Assembly: GCA_023262335.1 (NCBI GenBank)
Contig: JALRBE010000002.1
Location: forward strand, 296 to 45,100
Reading direction: 5' to 3'
DNA: 44,805 nucleotides
Source: Candidatus Saccharimonadia bacterium
GTDB taxonomy: Bacteria; Patescibacteriota; Saccharimonadia; Saccharimonadales; Saccharimonadaceae
Positions 36,379 through 44,730 of the stretch are shown here, one piece after another (position 1 is the stretch's first letter; every line of letters begins with the position of its first letter). The notes beneath the pieces are model-generated. The model did no database searches. It was not told the origin of the DNA and saw nothing but the letters and a program-made list of their open reading frames with translations. Made by a program: the position numbers and the translations under genes.

Positions 36379-37641
36379 ATGGTATTCGAAAAACTCCGGG
36401 CCGTGGCCAAACGCGATGCTGACGACGATTATATCGTCGGTCTCGATATAGGTACCGAGTTCGTCAAGGCGTTGATTGCCAAAGTGAACGGCGAAACGCT
36501 TGAGATCGTCGGGGTCGGTCGTGCCAGGCAAGACGTCAGCGACATGCACAGCGGCGCGATTGCCGACATTGCCGGTGTTGTCCGCAATTGCGAGGAAGCG
36601 CTTGCCGAAGCGGAAGACCAAGCTGGCCTTCAGGCGAAAAAGGCCGTCATCGGCATAGCAGGCGAACTGGTCAAGGGCATGACGAGCACCATAAAATATC
36701 GCCGCCCGCAGCCCGACAAAGCGCTCGACGTCGCCGAAATGGAACTGATCATCGAAAAGGTACAAGAGAAGGCCCAAGGCAAAGCCCAGCAGCAGATCGC
36801 CCTTGAGACCGGGAACGAAGACGTTGAAGTCAAATTGGTCAACAGCGCGCTGGTCAGCATACATATAGACGGTTATAAGATAAGCAATCCGATCGGGTTT
36901 CAAGGTCGGGATGTCGCGGTCCAGATTTACACTGCTTTTGCCCCGATGGTGCACATCGGCGCGCTCGAACACGTGGCTGAGGATTTGGCGCTTGAGCTGG
37001 TCGCCGTCGCGGCCGAGCCGTTCGCCGTGAGCCGCAGCGTGCTCGGTACCGATGCCAGCAGCAGCTTCACGGCTATTCTTGCAGACGTCGGCGGCGGTAC
37101 GACCGACATCGCCGTGGTCAACGACGGCGGCGTCGAAGGTACGCGCATGTTCGGTATCGGTGGCCGGAGTTTTACCCGTACGATCATGGCAGACATGGAC
37201 CTGACGTACTCGGATGCCGAGAAGCTGAAGGTTAATTTGACGCATGACAAAATAAAAGCCAGCGTTAAAAAACAGGCAGAAGATGCGATCGACAAAACGC
37301 TGGAAGTCTGGCTGGCAGGGGTCGAGCTGGCGCTTAGCGAATTCGATTCCGTTGATCACCTGCCGAATCGCATACTGCTTTGTGGCGGCGGCTCAAGCCT
37401 TGACCAGCTGGTCGAAGCGCTTGGCAGCAGGGACTGGTACAAAGAATTGCCGTTCACGAAGAAGCCGACCGTGCATCATATCCAGCCGTCGGAAGTCGTT
37501 GGCATACGCGACGAAACGGGGTCGGTACAGGACCATACGTTCATTACGGCCATGGGTCTGCTCAGAGTCGGCTATGATACAATCAGTGGTAACGAAGGCG
37601 ATACGATCAAAGACAAAGTAAACCGCCTGTTGAGAATATAA
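36379..37641 (+). CDS. FtsA/PilM-like actin-fold ATPase with SHS2-type insertion
   Basis: IVGLDIGTEFVKALIAKV, NPIGFQGRDVAVQIYTAFAP, ADVGGGTTDIAVVNDGG, NRILLCGGGSSLDQL. TATAAT 36361-36366. Confidence 0.82.
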   Translation: MVFEKLRAVAKRDADDDYIVGLDIGTEFVKALIAKVNGETLEIVGVGRARQDVSDMHSGAIADIAGVVRNCEEALAEAEDQAGLQAKKAVIGIAGELVKGMTSTIKYRRPQPDKALDVAEMELIIEKVQEKAQGKAQQQIALETGNEDVEVKLVNSALVSIHIDGYKISNPIGFQGRDVAVQIYTAFAPMVHIGALEHVAEDLALELVAVAAEPFAVSRSVLGTDASSSFTAILADVGGGTTDIAVVNDGGVEGTRMFGIGGRSFTRTIMADMDLTYSDAEKLKVNLTHDKIKASVKKQAEDAIDKTLEVWLAGVELALSEFDSVDHLPNRILLCGGGSSLDQLVEALGSRDWYKELPFTKKPTVHHIQPSEVVGIRDETGSVQDHTFITAMGLLRVGYDTISGNEGDTIKDKVNRLLRI

Positions 37642-37646
37642 AAACC

Positions 37647-39299
37647 ATGCAAAAAGACGTAATATACATCGATGTCGAAGACGACATCACCGCCATCATC
37701 AGCAAGGTCAAGGCCTCGAAAGAGAAAATCGTCGCCCTGGTGCCACCAAAGCGCATCGGCGTCTTGCAGTCGGCAGTCAACTTGCGCTTGCTCGCGCGGA
37801 CCGCGGACGGCGCGAACAAGCGCTTGGTGCTGATAACGGGCAATGCCGCACTCGGGAGTCTTGCTGCCAGCGCGAAAATACCCGTTGCCAAGAATTTGCA
37901 GTCGAAACCGGAAATCATCGCGGCTCCGGCCGCAAAAGCCATTGGTGATGACGATGTGATTGACGGGGAAGATGTGCCTGCGAGCAGCGGCGCGGACGAC
38001 GACGATGTCATCGTCGGTGCAGTGCCTCCGAGCAAGATCGAAGGTCTCGACATTGACGGCGAGAAGGACGCGCCAGCCAAACCCGCGAGCGCGCGCAAAA
38101 CGCCGGCCAAAAAAGGTATCAAGGTACCGGATTTCGGCACGTTCCGCAAAAAGGCGTTTTTGCTCGCCGGTCTCGGTATTTTTCTCATAGCGTTCCTTGT
38201 ATGGGCCATATGGTTCGCGCCTCACGCGACTGTCGTTATCAGTGCCAAAACGACCGATAGGGAGCTGAGCGTACCAGTGACGGTCGGTGCTTCCGTGACG
38301 ACCGACGTCGACCAGCAGCATCTGCAGTCGATCGAAAAGCAGAGCAAGGCGACGCAAACGATCGAGTTCGAAGCGACGGGCAAAAAGAACGTCGGCGAGA
38401 AGGCGACGGGCACGGTGAAGTTTTCTCAGCAGTCGTTGTCGCCCGCTACGGTCGCTGCCGGCACCCAACTGACCGCGACCGACGGCCACGTGTACGTGAC
38501 GAACGGCAGCGCTTCGATTCCTGCGAGCACTTTTGGCCCAGGTTGTTTCCCTGTGGCATGCCCTGGTACGGCGAGCGTCGGCATTACGGCTACTAACGGC
38601 GGTGCGGAGTACAACGGCGCAAGCGGTACCGTCACGGGTACGCCGTCTGGGGTGACCGCGCAAATCACCGGCTCGACGTCTGGCGGCACGGACAAAATGG
38701 CGGTCGTCGTGCTGCAGGCAGACGTCGAAAAAGCGAAGGCGCAACTTGCCGAACAGAACGCCGATGCCGAAAAGACGAAACTGAAAGACCAATTCGACGA
38801 CAAAGCCGTCGTCATCGATAGTAGTTTCAAAGTCACAGGCGGCGATCCACAATCATCGCCTGCCATAGGCCAGGAAGTCGCGTCGGGCAAGGCGAAGCTG
38901 ACCCAAGAAACGACATATACGATGGTTGGTATCGACGAGGCTCAACTGAAGGCATATCTTGATGAGGCACTGAAGAGCACGCTGACCGACGATAACGAGC
39001 AGAAAGTGTACGACAACGGCCTTTCTACGGTGAAGTTTTCGGAATTCGCGCAGAATGACGGCAGCCAAGCAGGCACGGTCAATCTTGAGGCGACGGCGCA
39101 GATCGGACCAAAAATCGACGACAGCGCAGTCAAGGAGATGGTCAAGGGAAAGCGCTATGGCGAAATCGAAGGCGACCTGAAGGCGATTGACGGCGTCAGC
39201 GGGGTTGAGGTCAAGCTATCGCCATTCTGGGTGCAAGCCGTGCCGGACGATATCAAAAAAATAACCGTTGATTTCAAGCTTTTGAAGAACGATGGCTAA
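37647..39299 (+). CDS. Membrane protein with baseplate-J-like extracytoplasmic region
   Basis: Cytoplasmic N-terminus, TM FLLAGLGIFLIAFLVWAIWFA, then VAAGTQLTATDGHVYVTNGSASIPAST...GTASVGITATNGGAEYNGASGTVTGTP, a baseplate-J-like pattern. Confidence 0.65.
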   Translation: MQKDVIYIDVEDDITAIISKVKASKEKIVALVPPKRIGVLQSAVNLRLLARTADGANKRLVLITGNAALGSLAASAKIPVAKNLQSKPEIIAAPAAKAIGDDDVIDGEDVPASSGADDDDVIVGAVPPSKIEGLDIDGEKDAPAKPASARKTPAKKGIKVPDFGTFRKKAFLLAGLGIFLIAFLVWAIWFAPHATVVISAKTTDRELSVPVTVGASVTTDVDQQHLQSIEKQSKATQTIEFEATGKKNVGEKATGTVKFSQQSLSPATVAAGTQLTATDGHVYVTNGSASIPASTFGPGCFPVACPGTASVGITATNGGAEYNGASGTVTGTPSGVTAQITGSTSGGTDKMAVVVLQADVEKAKAQLAEQNADAEKTKLKDQFDDKAVVIDSSFKVTGGDPQSSPAIGQEVASGKAKLTQETTYTMVGIDEAQLKAYLDEALKSTLTDDNEQKVYDNGLSTVKFSEFAQNDGSQAGTVNLEATAQIGPKIDDSAVKEMVKGKRYGEIEGDLKAIDGVSGVEVKLSPFWVQAVPDDIKKITVDFKLLKNDG

Positions 39300-39693
39300 C
39301 CTTATAGCGCTTGATGTCGGTACGAAACGGATCGGCGTTGCCAGCGCGTCGACCGCTATCAGGATTGCCATACCGTTCACGACGATTAGCGTGGATGGAG
39401 AAGAGATTAGCGTGATACGCAAGCTCGTGAAGGACGAATCCGTCGAAACGATCGTCGTCGGGTACCCACGCAACCAGGCGGGCGAGGCGACGGATCAGAC
39501 CGGATACGCCGAGGCGTTCGCCGCGCGGCTGCAAGACGTCGCTCCGGTCAGGTTCCAGGACGAATCCTTGACGAGCGTCATGGCCGAAGAGCGACTGAAG
39601 GCCAGCGGCAAGCCGTACGACAAGGGCGATATCGACTCGTATGCCGCGGCTATCATCTTACAAGATTATTTGGAGCAGAATTATGAATCCTGA
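39292..39693 (+). CDS. ruvX: Putative pre-16S rRNA nuclease / Holliday junction resolvase RuvX (YqgF)
   Basis: IALDVGTKRIGVASA, VVGYPRNQAGEATDQT, FQDESLTSVMAEERL. Confidence 0.92.
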   Translation: MANLIALDVGTKRIGVASASTAIRIAIPFTTISVDGEEISVIRKLVKDESVETIVVGYPRNQAGEATDQTGYAEAFAARLQDVAPVRFQDESLTSVMAEERLKASGKPYDKGDIDSYAAAIILQDYLEQNYES

Positions 39694-40930
39694 CGGCATG
39701 CCTTCACGGCCGAACCCGACCCAAGACGACACCGTGCCGGCGAAACGATCACCCGAGCTGCGATACGATCATGAGCTTCCGGCACCCGAACCGGTCGAGA
39801 AGATACCAGCAAAAGCTTCGCCGGTTTCGGCCGCCATGGCACCGAAGCCGATTCACGAGCCAGGTTCGTTCGCTCCGGCGCCTTCGGGCCGGTCGTTCGG
39901 CAAGAAAATCATGATCGCCCTGTTCGTGCTTTTGATCGTGGCGGCTGCTACGCTGGCCGGCGCCTACGCATGGTACCAGCAGGAGCTCACGCCGGTTTCA
40001 GGCAGTGATGACGAGCGTGTCCGCGTGGAAATCGAATCCGGTTCGACGCCCGCTCGCATAGCCGAACAGCTGAAGATACGAGGCGTCATACGGAGCGAGC
40101 TTGCATTCATGGTATATACCAAGATAACCGGCACTCAGGACATTCTGAAAGCAGGCGTGTACAACTTGCAACCAAGCGAGTCGACGCCGGCCATAGTCGA
40201 GCATTTGGTCAGCGGCAAGCAGGACACCTTCCGTGCCACGTTCCTCCCGGGCGACACCTTGGCCAACACCCGTAAAAAGATCATCAGTCTCGGGTTTTCT
40301 GAGGGCGAGGTCGACGCGGCGCTCGGCAAGTCCTATAACAGGCTGCTCTTTACGGACAAGCCGCAAGATGCCGACCTGGAAGGGTACATATACGGGGAGA
40401 CGTACGAGTTCGATTCGTCGGTGACGGTCGAAGGTATCCTGAGCAAGACGTTCGACGAATACGAGAAGGTCATCCGCGAAAACGATCTTATCGCTGCGTA
40501 CAAGAAGCGGGGCTTGAACTTGTATCAGGGTATCACGCTCGCATCGATCGTCATGCGGGAAGTGACAAACAAAACGCCGAACGTGCCGAACGATGACCAA
40601 AGGCAGGTGGCCAAGGTTTTTTACAACCGCATGGCGGCCGGCATGACGCTTGGATCTGACGTAACGTACCAGTACATAGCCGACAAAACAGGCGTCGAAC
40701 GTACGCCGACCCTCGATTCGCCGTACAATACGCGCCGGTATCCAGGCTTGCCACCCGGTCCGATCGCGACGCCGGGCGCCGGAGCGCTCATCGCCGTGGC
40801 TACTCCTGCGAGCAACGATTATCTGTTCTTCTTGAGCGGAGACGACGACGTGACGTATTTTGGCAAGACCGACGCCGAGCACCAGCGCAACATCGTCAAT
40901 CACTGCGCAAAGAAGTGCCTCATTAACTGA
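39683..40930 (+). CDS. mltG: Endolytic transglycosylase MltG
   Basis: TM, then FLPGDTLANTRKKI, LEGYIYGETYEF, TLASIVMREVTN, VFYNRMAAGMTLGSDVTYQY, SPYNTRRYPGLPPGPIATPG. Start ATG 39683. Confidence 0.94.
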   Translation: MNPDGMPSRPNPTQDDTVPAKRSPELRYDHELPAPEPVEKIPAKASPVSAAMAPKPIHEPGSFAPAPSGRSFGKKIMIALFVLLIVAAATLAGAYAWYQQELTPVSGSDDERVRVEIESGSTPARIAEQLKIRGVIRSELAFMVYTKITGTQDILKAGVYNLQPSESTPAIVEHLVSGKQDTFRATFLPGDTLANTRKKIISLGFSEGEVDAALGKSYNRLLFTDKPQDADLEGYIYGETYEFDSSVTVEGILSKTFDEYEKVIRENDLIAAYKKRGLNLYQGITLASIVMREVTNKTPNVPNDDQRQVAKVFYNRMAAGMTLGSDVTYQYIADKTGVERTPTLDSPYNTRRYPGLPPGPIATPGAGALIAVATPASNDYLFFLSGDDDVTYFGKTDAEHQRNIVNHCAKKCLIN

Positions 40931-40980
40931 CCCTGTTGGGCGTTGCTGGATTTGACAAAAACGTATTGTTAAAAAATATA

Positions 40981-41009
40981 TTGACATAATTAGCAATAGC
41001 GCGTAAACT
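40981..41009 (+). promoter_or_regulatory. Sigma70-type promoter upstream of LysM-CHAP gene
   Basis: TTGACA (40981-40986), 17 bp spacer, TAAACT (41004-41009); second candidate TTGACA 40952-40957 with AATATA 40975-40980. Confidence 0.65.
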
Positions 41010-41254
41010 GAAAGGTAGCACATTTGTGATTTCATCTACTACGTACGCCGGGAGCAACTCTTGAGCGTATGCGCGAGTGGGAGCAGTGAATCGCAGATGA
41101 GCCTGCCGACAAATGTCGCACGGGTACGAAAATGAACATTTTCAAATCTAAATACCAATTAATATGAAATCGGTCGATCCGTACCCCGTTCCCTCTGTCT
41201 ATTTGCGAGATAGCGAGAAGTAAGACAAAGTAAGGTAGACGCCCTCGTAGCAAT

Positions 41255-42460
41255 ATGAGCGGCAGGAGAAAGATTATTCGTAATCAACCACTTTCGGTCG
41301 ACGATTCGTCGTCAAACGCCGAGCTGAAGCAGCAAGTGCTCGGCAAGGTCAAGCGCCGAAAAACAAACAAGATGCCAAAAATGACTGTCTTCGCAGCCTA
41401 TTTCGGCGTCTTCATCTTCCTTGTTTCGGTCATCGCCGTTGGGTATCAGACCCCGCAGCCTGCTGGAACGACTCCTGTCGCGAACGTCACGCAGTCACCA
41501 TCTGCTACTCCTGTCAGTTCCAACTCGCCATCGGTCGACGAGCTCGTCGCGAACGATGTCGCTTCGAACCTTGCCGAACAGGTGAATATGCCTGTGGCAC
41601 GTAACGTCGCCAACCTTTCGGTGTCACTGGCTGCCAAGACCGAGCTCGCGCAGACTGACGATTCTGCCATCGTAAAGCCGCAAATCGTACAGCCGACCGT
41701 CTCGAGCCGCGAAATCACGCAGTACGTCGCCAAGGCGGGCGACACGGTTTCTTCGATCGCCGCTAATTACGGCCTTACTGCCGATACCGTCCGATGGGCG
41801 AACAATATCGTCGCCGAGAGCGTTCCGGCTGGCAAGTCGCTGACTATTCCTCCTGTTGACGGCGTGGTGTACACGGTCAAGGCCGGCGACACGCCGGACA
41901 GCGTCGCGGGTACGTACGCCGCAAGCAAAGAACGTATCATCTCGTTCAACGACCTCGAAATCAGCGGCCTGACCGCTGGCAGCAAGATCGTCATTCCAAG
42001 CGGTACTCTTCCTGAGGACCAACGTCCTGGCTACCAAGCGCCGGTCAACCGGGCAACGTCAAGCTACGGTGGAACATCAGGCTATCGTGTCAGCTCAAGC
42101 ATCGCGGGCATGCGATCGGGCAGCGTTGGCAACAAGTACGCATGGGGCTACTGCACCTGGTACGCGTACGAGCGCCGCGCGCAAATGGGTCTTTCTACCG
42201 GCAGTTATTGGGGTAATGCCCGCACATGGGCAATCTACGCCCGCGCAGACGGCTATCCTGTCAGCCGCACGCCGACCGTCGGGGCTATCCTCGTCGACCA
42301 AAGCGGCTATTATGGGCACGTCGCCGTCGTCGAAAGCGTCGGTCCTAACGGTGACATAGTCGTCAGCGAAATGAATAATGCTGCCTACGGTGGGTTCGGC
42401 GTCGTCAGCCGACGGACGATCACGGCTGGCCAAGCTGGCGTTTACCAGTACATCAAGTAA
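41255..42460 (+). CDS. Membrane-anchored LysM-repeat + CHAP-domain cell-wall hydrolase
   Basis: TM near N-terminus; two LysM (YVAKAGDTVSSIAANYGLTADTVRWANNI, YTVKAGDTPDSVAGTYAASKERIISFNDL); CHAP NKYAWGYCTWYAYERRAQMG...GHVAVVESV. Confidence 0.9.
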   Translation: MSGRRKIIRNQPLSVDDSSSNAELKQQVLGKVKRRKTNKMPKMTVFAAYFGVFIFLVSVIAVGYQTPQPAGTTPVANVTQSPSATPVSSNSPSVDELVANDVASNLAEQVNMPVARNVANLSVSLAAKTELAQTDDSAIVKPQIVQPTVSSREITQYVAKAGDTVSSIAANYGLTADTVRWANNIVAESVPAGKSLTIPPVDGVVYTVKAGDTPDSVAGTYAASKERIISFNDLEISGLTAGSKIVIPSGTLPEDQRPGYQAPVNRATSSYGGTSGYRVSSSIAGMRSGSVGNKYAWGYCTWYAYERRAQMGLSTGSYWGNARTWAIYARADGYPVSRTPTVGAILVDQSGYYGHVAVVESVGPNGDIVVSEMNNAAYGGFGVVSRRTITAGQAGVYQYIK

Positions 42461-42514
42461 TCGTTTTTATCTCAGGTAGCATTCGGTACGTCCTGCACGC
42501 GGCCTCACTATTCT

Positions 42515-42569
42515 TCACCGTCGTTCATGTGTCTTGCCTCTGGAGCGAAAGCTCCGCAAGAGTCGGTGA
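42515..42569. other. Nested RNA hairpin with GNRA tetraloop
   Basis: TCACCG/CGGTGA (42515-42520/42564-42569), CTTGC/GCAAG (42533-42537/42556-42560), GGAGC-GAAA-GCTCC. Confidence 0.45.
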
Positions 42570-42624
42570 GATCATGTGAGCAAAGTATTTTAAAAATAAT
42601 AAAAATATGGTATAATTAAAAGAT

Positions 42625-43914
42625 ATGTTCGTAGATACGGCGACGGTTTTCATTCAGGCAGGCAAGGGCGGCGACGGCGCGGTCAGTTTTCGGCATGAGA
42701 TTTACGTCGACAAGGGCGGACCCGACGGAGGTGACGGAGGCAGGGGCGGCGACGTGGTGTTCCGTGCGAGCGAGAACGTCAACACGCTGCTCGACTTCCG
42801 GTATCAGCCGGAACTCAAGGCGAAACCTGGCGGCAACGGCAGCAAGGCAAAACGGCACGGCAAATCCGGTGATCGCCTTGTCGTCAAGGTACCCGTAGGA
42901 ACGCTGATCAAACGTGACGGCGTTGCTATCGCCGATCTCGCGGCAGACGGTCAAGAAGTCGTCATTGCAAGCGGCGGCGACGGTGGGTTCGGCAACGCGC
43001 ACTTCAAGTCGTCCGTACGCCAAGCGCCACGAATGGCAGAGAAGGGTGAGCCTGGCGACACGTTCACTGCCGAGCTTGAATTGAAGCTGCTTGCTGACGT
43101 CGGGCTCGTCGGGCTGCCGAACGCCGGCAAGTCGACGTTTCTCTCCGTCGTGACGAACGCCCGTCCTGAAATCGCCGACTACGCGTTCACGACGCTGACG
43201 CCGAATCTCGGTGTCGCTGACATCGACGACGGCAGCTTGCTCATCGCGGACATACCCGGGTTGATCGAGGGCGCCGCTGAGGGCAAAGGTCTTGGCGATC
43301 AATTTTTGCGCCATGTCGAACGCACCGCCGTGCTGCTGCACCTTATCGATGCGTACGGCAACGATATCGCGGCGGACTACAAAGTGATTCGTGAAGAGCT
43401 TCGCCAGTACAGTGAAGAGCTGATCGGCCGCCCAGAAGTAGTCGTTCTGACGAAAATCGACGGCTTGGACGACGATATCATCGCGATGCAGAAGGATACC
43501 CTGCGGGAAGCGGCTGGGAAAGATGCTCAGATTTTGACCATGTCGTCTACGGCTCACAAGGGGCTGCAAGAGGTTCTCCGCGCTCTTAGGGCAAAGGTTG
43601 TCCAAGCACGCGCATTCGAGGCGGAACGAGACGCCGAAGAAGACGACGGACTGCCAGTCATATCGCTCAGCAGCGAAGCCTTGACGAAAGCATGGACGGT
43701 AGAGCGTGACGGTGACGAGTTCGTCGTGACGGGCGATAAAATCGAAAAATTCGCTCGTAGGACCAATCTCGATCAATTCGAAGGTGTGAACCGCCTGCGT
43801 GACATCATGAAGAAAATGGGAATCACCCATGAGCTCGTGCGCAAGGGCGCGGTCAGCGAAAGCGTTATTCGCATCGGAGACAGCGAATTTACTTTGGTCG
43901 AACAGCGCGATTAG
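42625..43914 (+). CDS. obg: GTPase Obg/CgtA
   Basis: GKGGDGAVSFRHEIYVDKGGPDGGDGGRGGDVVFRA, GLPNAGKSTFLSVVTNARPEIADYAFTTLTPNLG, IADIPGLIEGAAEGKGLG. Confidence 0.97.
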   Translation: MFVDTATVFIQAGKGGDGAVSFRHEIYVDKGGPDGGDGGRGGDVVFRASENVNTLLDFRYQPELKAKPGGNGSKAKRHGKSGDRLVVKVPVGTLIKRDGVAIADLAADGQEVVIASGGDGGFGNAHFKSSVRQAPRMAEKGEPGDTFTAELELKLLADVGLVGLPNAGKSTFLSVVTNARPEIADYAFTTLTPNLGVADIDDGSLLIADIPGLIEGAAEGKGLGDQFLRHVERTAVLLHLIDAYGNDIAADYKVIREELRQYSEELIGRPEVVVLTKIDGLDDDIIAMQKDTLREAAGKDAQILTMSSTAHKGLQEVLRALRAKVVQARAFEAERDAEEDDGLPVISLSSEALTKAWTVERDGDEFVVTGDKIEKFARRTNLDQFEGVNRLRDIMKKMGITHELVRKGAVSESVIRIGDSEFTLVEQRD

Positions 43915-43967
43915 CGGTGTACACATGGCACGATACACAAGTCTTGGACTTATTTTAAGCAAAAAGC

Positions 43968-43996
43968 TGGACAATAACCCGTAGGCATGGTAAAGT
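43968..43996 (+). promoter_or_regulatory. Candidate promoter for the secreted cysteine protein gene
   Basis: TGGACA (43968-43973), 17 bp spacer, TAAAGT (43991-43996). Confidence 0.5.
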
Positions 43997-44210
43997 ATTA
44001 CTAACGATCGGGCGGGACACTAATCAGGTCGGCATTTTAACACTTCTGGCAAGAATGAATACGAGGCATGGCTTCGTTTTGTTTCCGATAAGTACGGGAA
44101 GATTCCTGTGTTTTTCGGAAGCAAAACGCGGCCCCATTCCTCACAGCGCCGTAACGCGTCTTTGCGACTCGGGCCAAAAGGTCCGTCCCTCTAAGTAGAA
44201 AGGAGTGGCA

Positions 44211-44651
44211 GTGTCCACTCTCCGTAATTCCCGTGCGTTCATGCTGTTCGTCGGTTTGTTCGCTGCTCTCGCGATGTTCGCCGGCATCGGTGCCACCAGT
44301 GGTGCCGTCGCGACGTCGTTCGCCGCCACCGGCGAGGAGACCTCGCTCACGGCCGCCGAGTGCGACGCCAAGGCGGAAGACACCGGCGGTCGCGCCTACC
44401 CCTCCAGCAAGGGCGGCTGCAACTTCTTCGCCACCATCAAGGGCCCCATCAGTTTCGACGCGGGTCCCGGTGAGGTGGCGTCGGGCATCGCGGCCGACAT
44501 CGTGTCGCAGGGCGTCGGCGAGGCCCGCGGTTCCCGCGGATCGGTGATCTTCAAGCCGGGCACCTGCTCGCAGAAGGTCTGGGAGTCGTCGAGCACCGAC
44601 GGCAACACCTCCGCCGGCGGCGTGGACCGCGCGAAGTCGCCCTGCGACTGA
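44211..44651 (+). CDS. Small secreted four-cysteine protein, unknown function
   Basis: 146 aa from GTG 44211 with AAAGGAG upstream; signal peptide SRAFMLFVGLFAALAMFAGIGATSGAVATSFA|ATG; mature region has 4 Cys; GC-rich. Confidence 0.75.
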   Translation: MSTLRNSRAFMLFVGLFAALAMFAGIGATSGAVATSFAATGEETSLTAAECDAKAEDTGGRAYPSSKGGCNFFATIKGPISFDAGPGEVASGIAADIVSQGVGEARGSRGSVIFKPGTCSQKVWESSSTDGNTSAGGVDRAKSPCD

Positions 44652-44668
44652 CTCTTGCCAGGTACGAC

Positions 44669-44704
44669 CCCCAAGCGACATGCGCGCTTGGGGTTTTTAT
44701 TTTT
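44669..44704 (+). terminator. Rho-independent terminator
   Basis: CCCCAAGCG-acatgcg-CGCTTGGGG followed by TTTTTATTTTT. Confidence 0.9.
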
Positions 44705-44730
44705 CCAACTTTTCACCGTATACTGGAACC

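Noticed and set aside
37572-38852. 426-aa minus-strand ORF opposite the baseplate-J-like gene
   Set aside because: Arg/His/Asp-rich antisense translation, typical of shadow ORFs.
41010-41254. Assignment of the LysM-CHAP leader as a ydaO c-di-AMP riboswitch
   Set aside because: Gene context fits, but only short fragments (e.g. GTGAATCGC) resemble the consensus; kept only as an unassigned structured leader.
42616-43974. 452-aa minus-strand ORF opposite obg
   Set aside because: Shadow ORF of Obg; no protein-like domain pattern or supported start.
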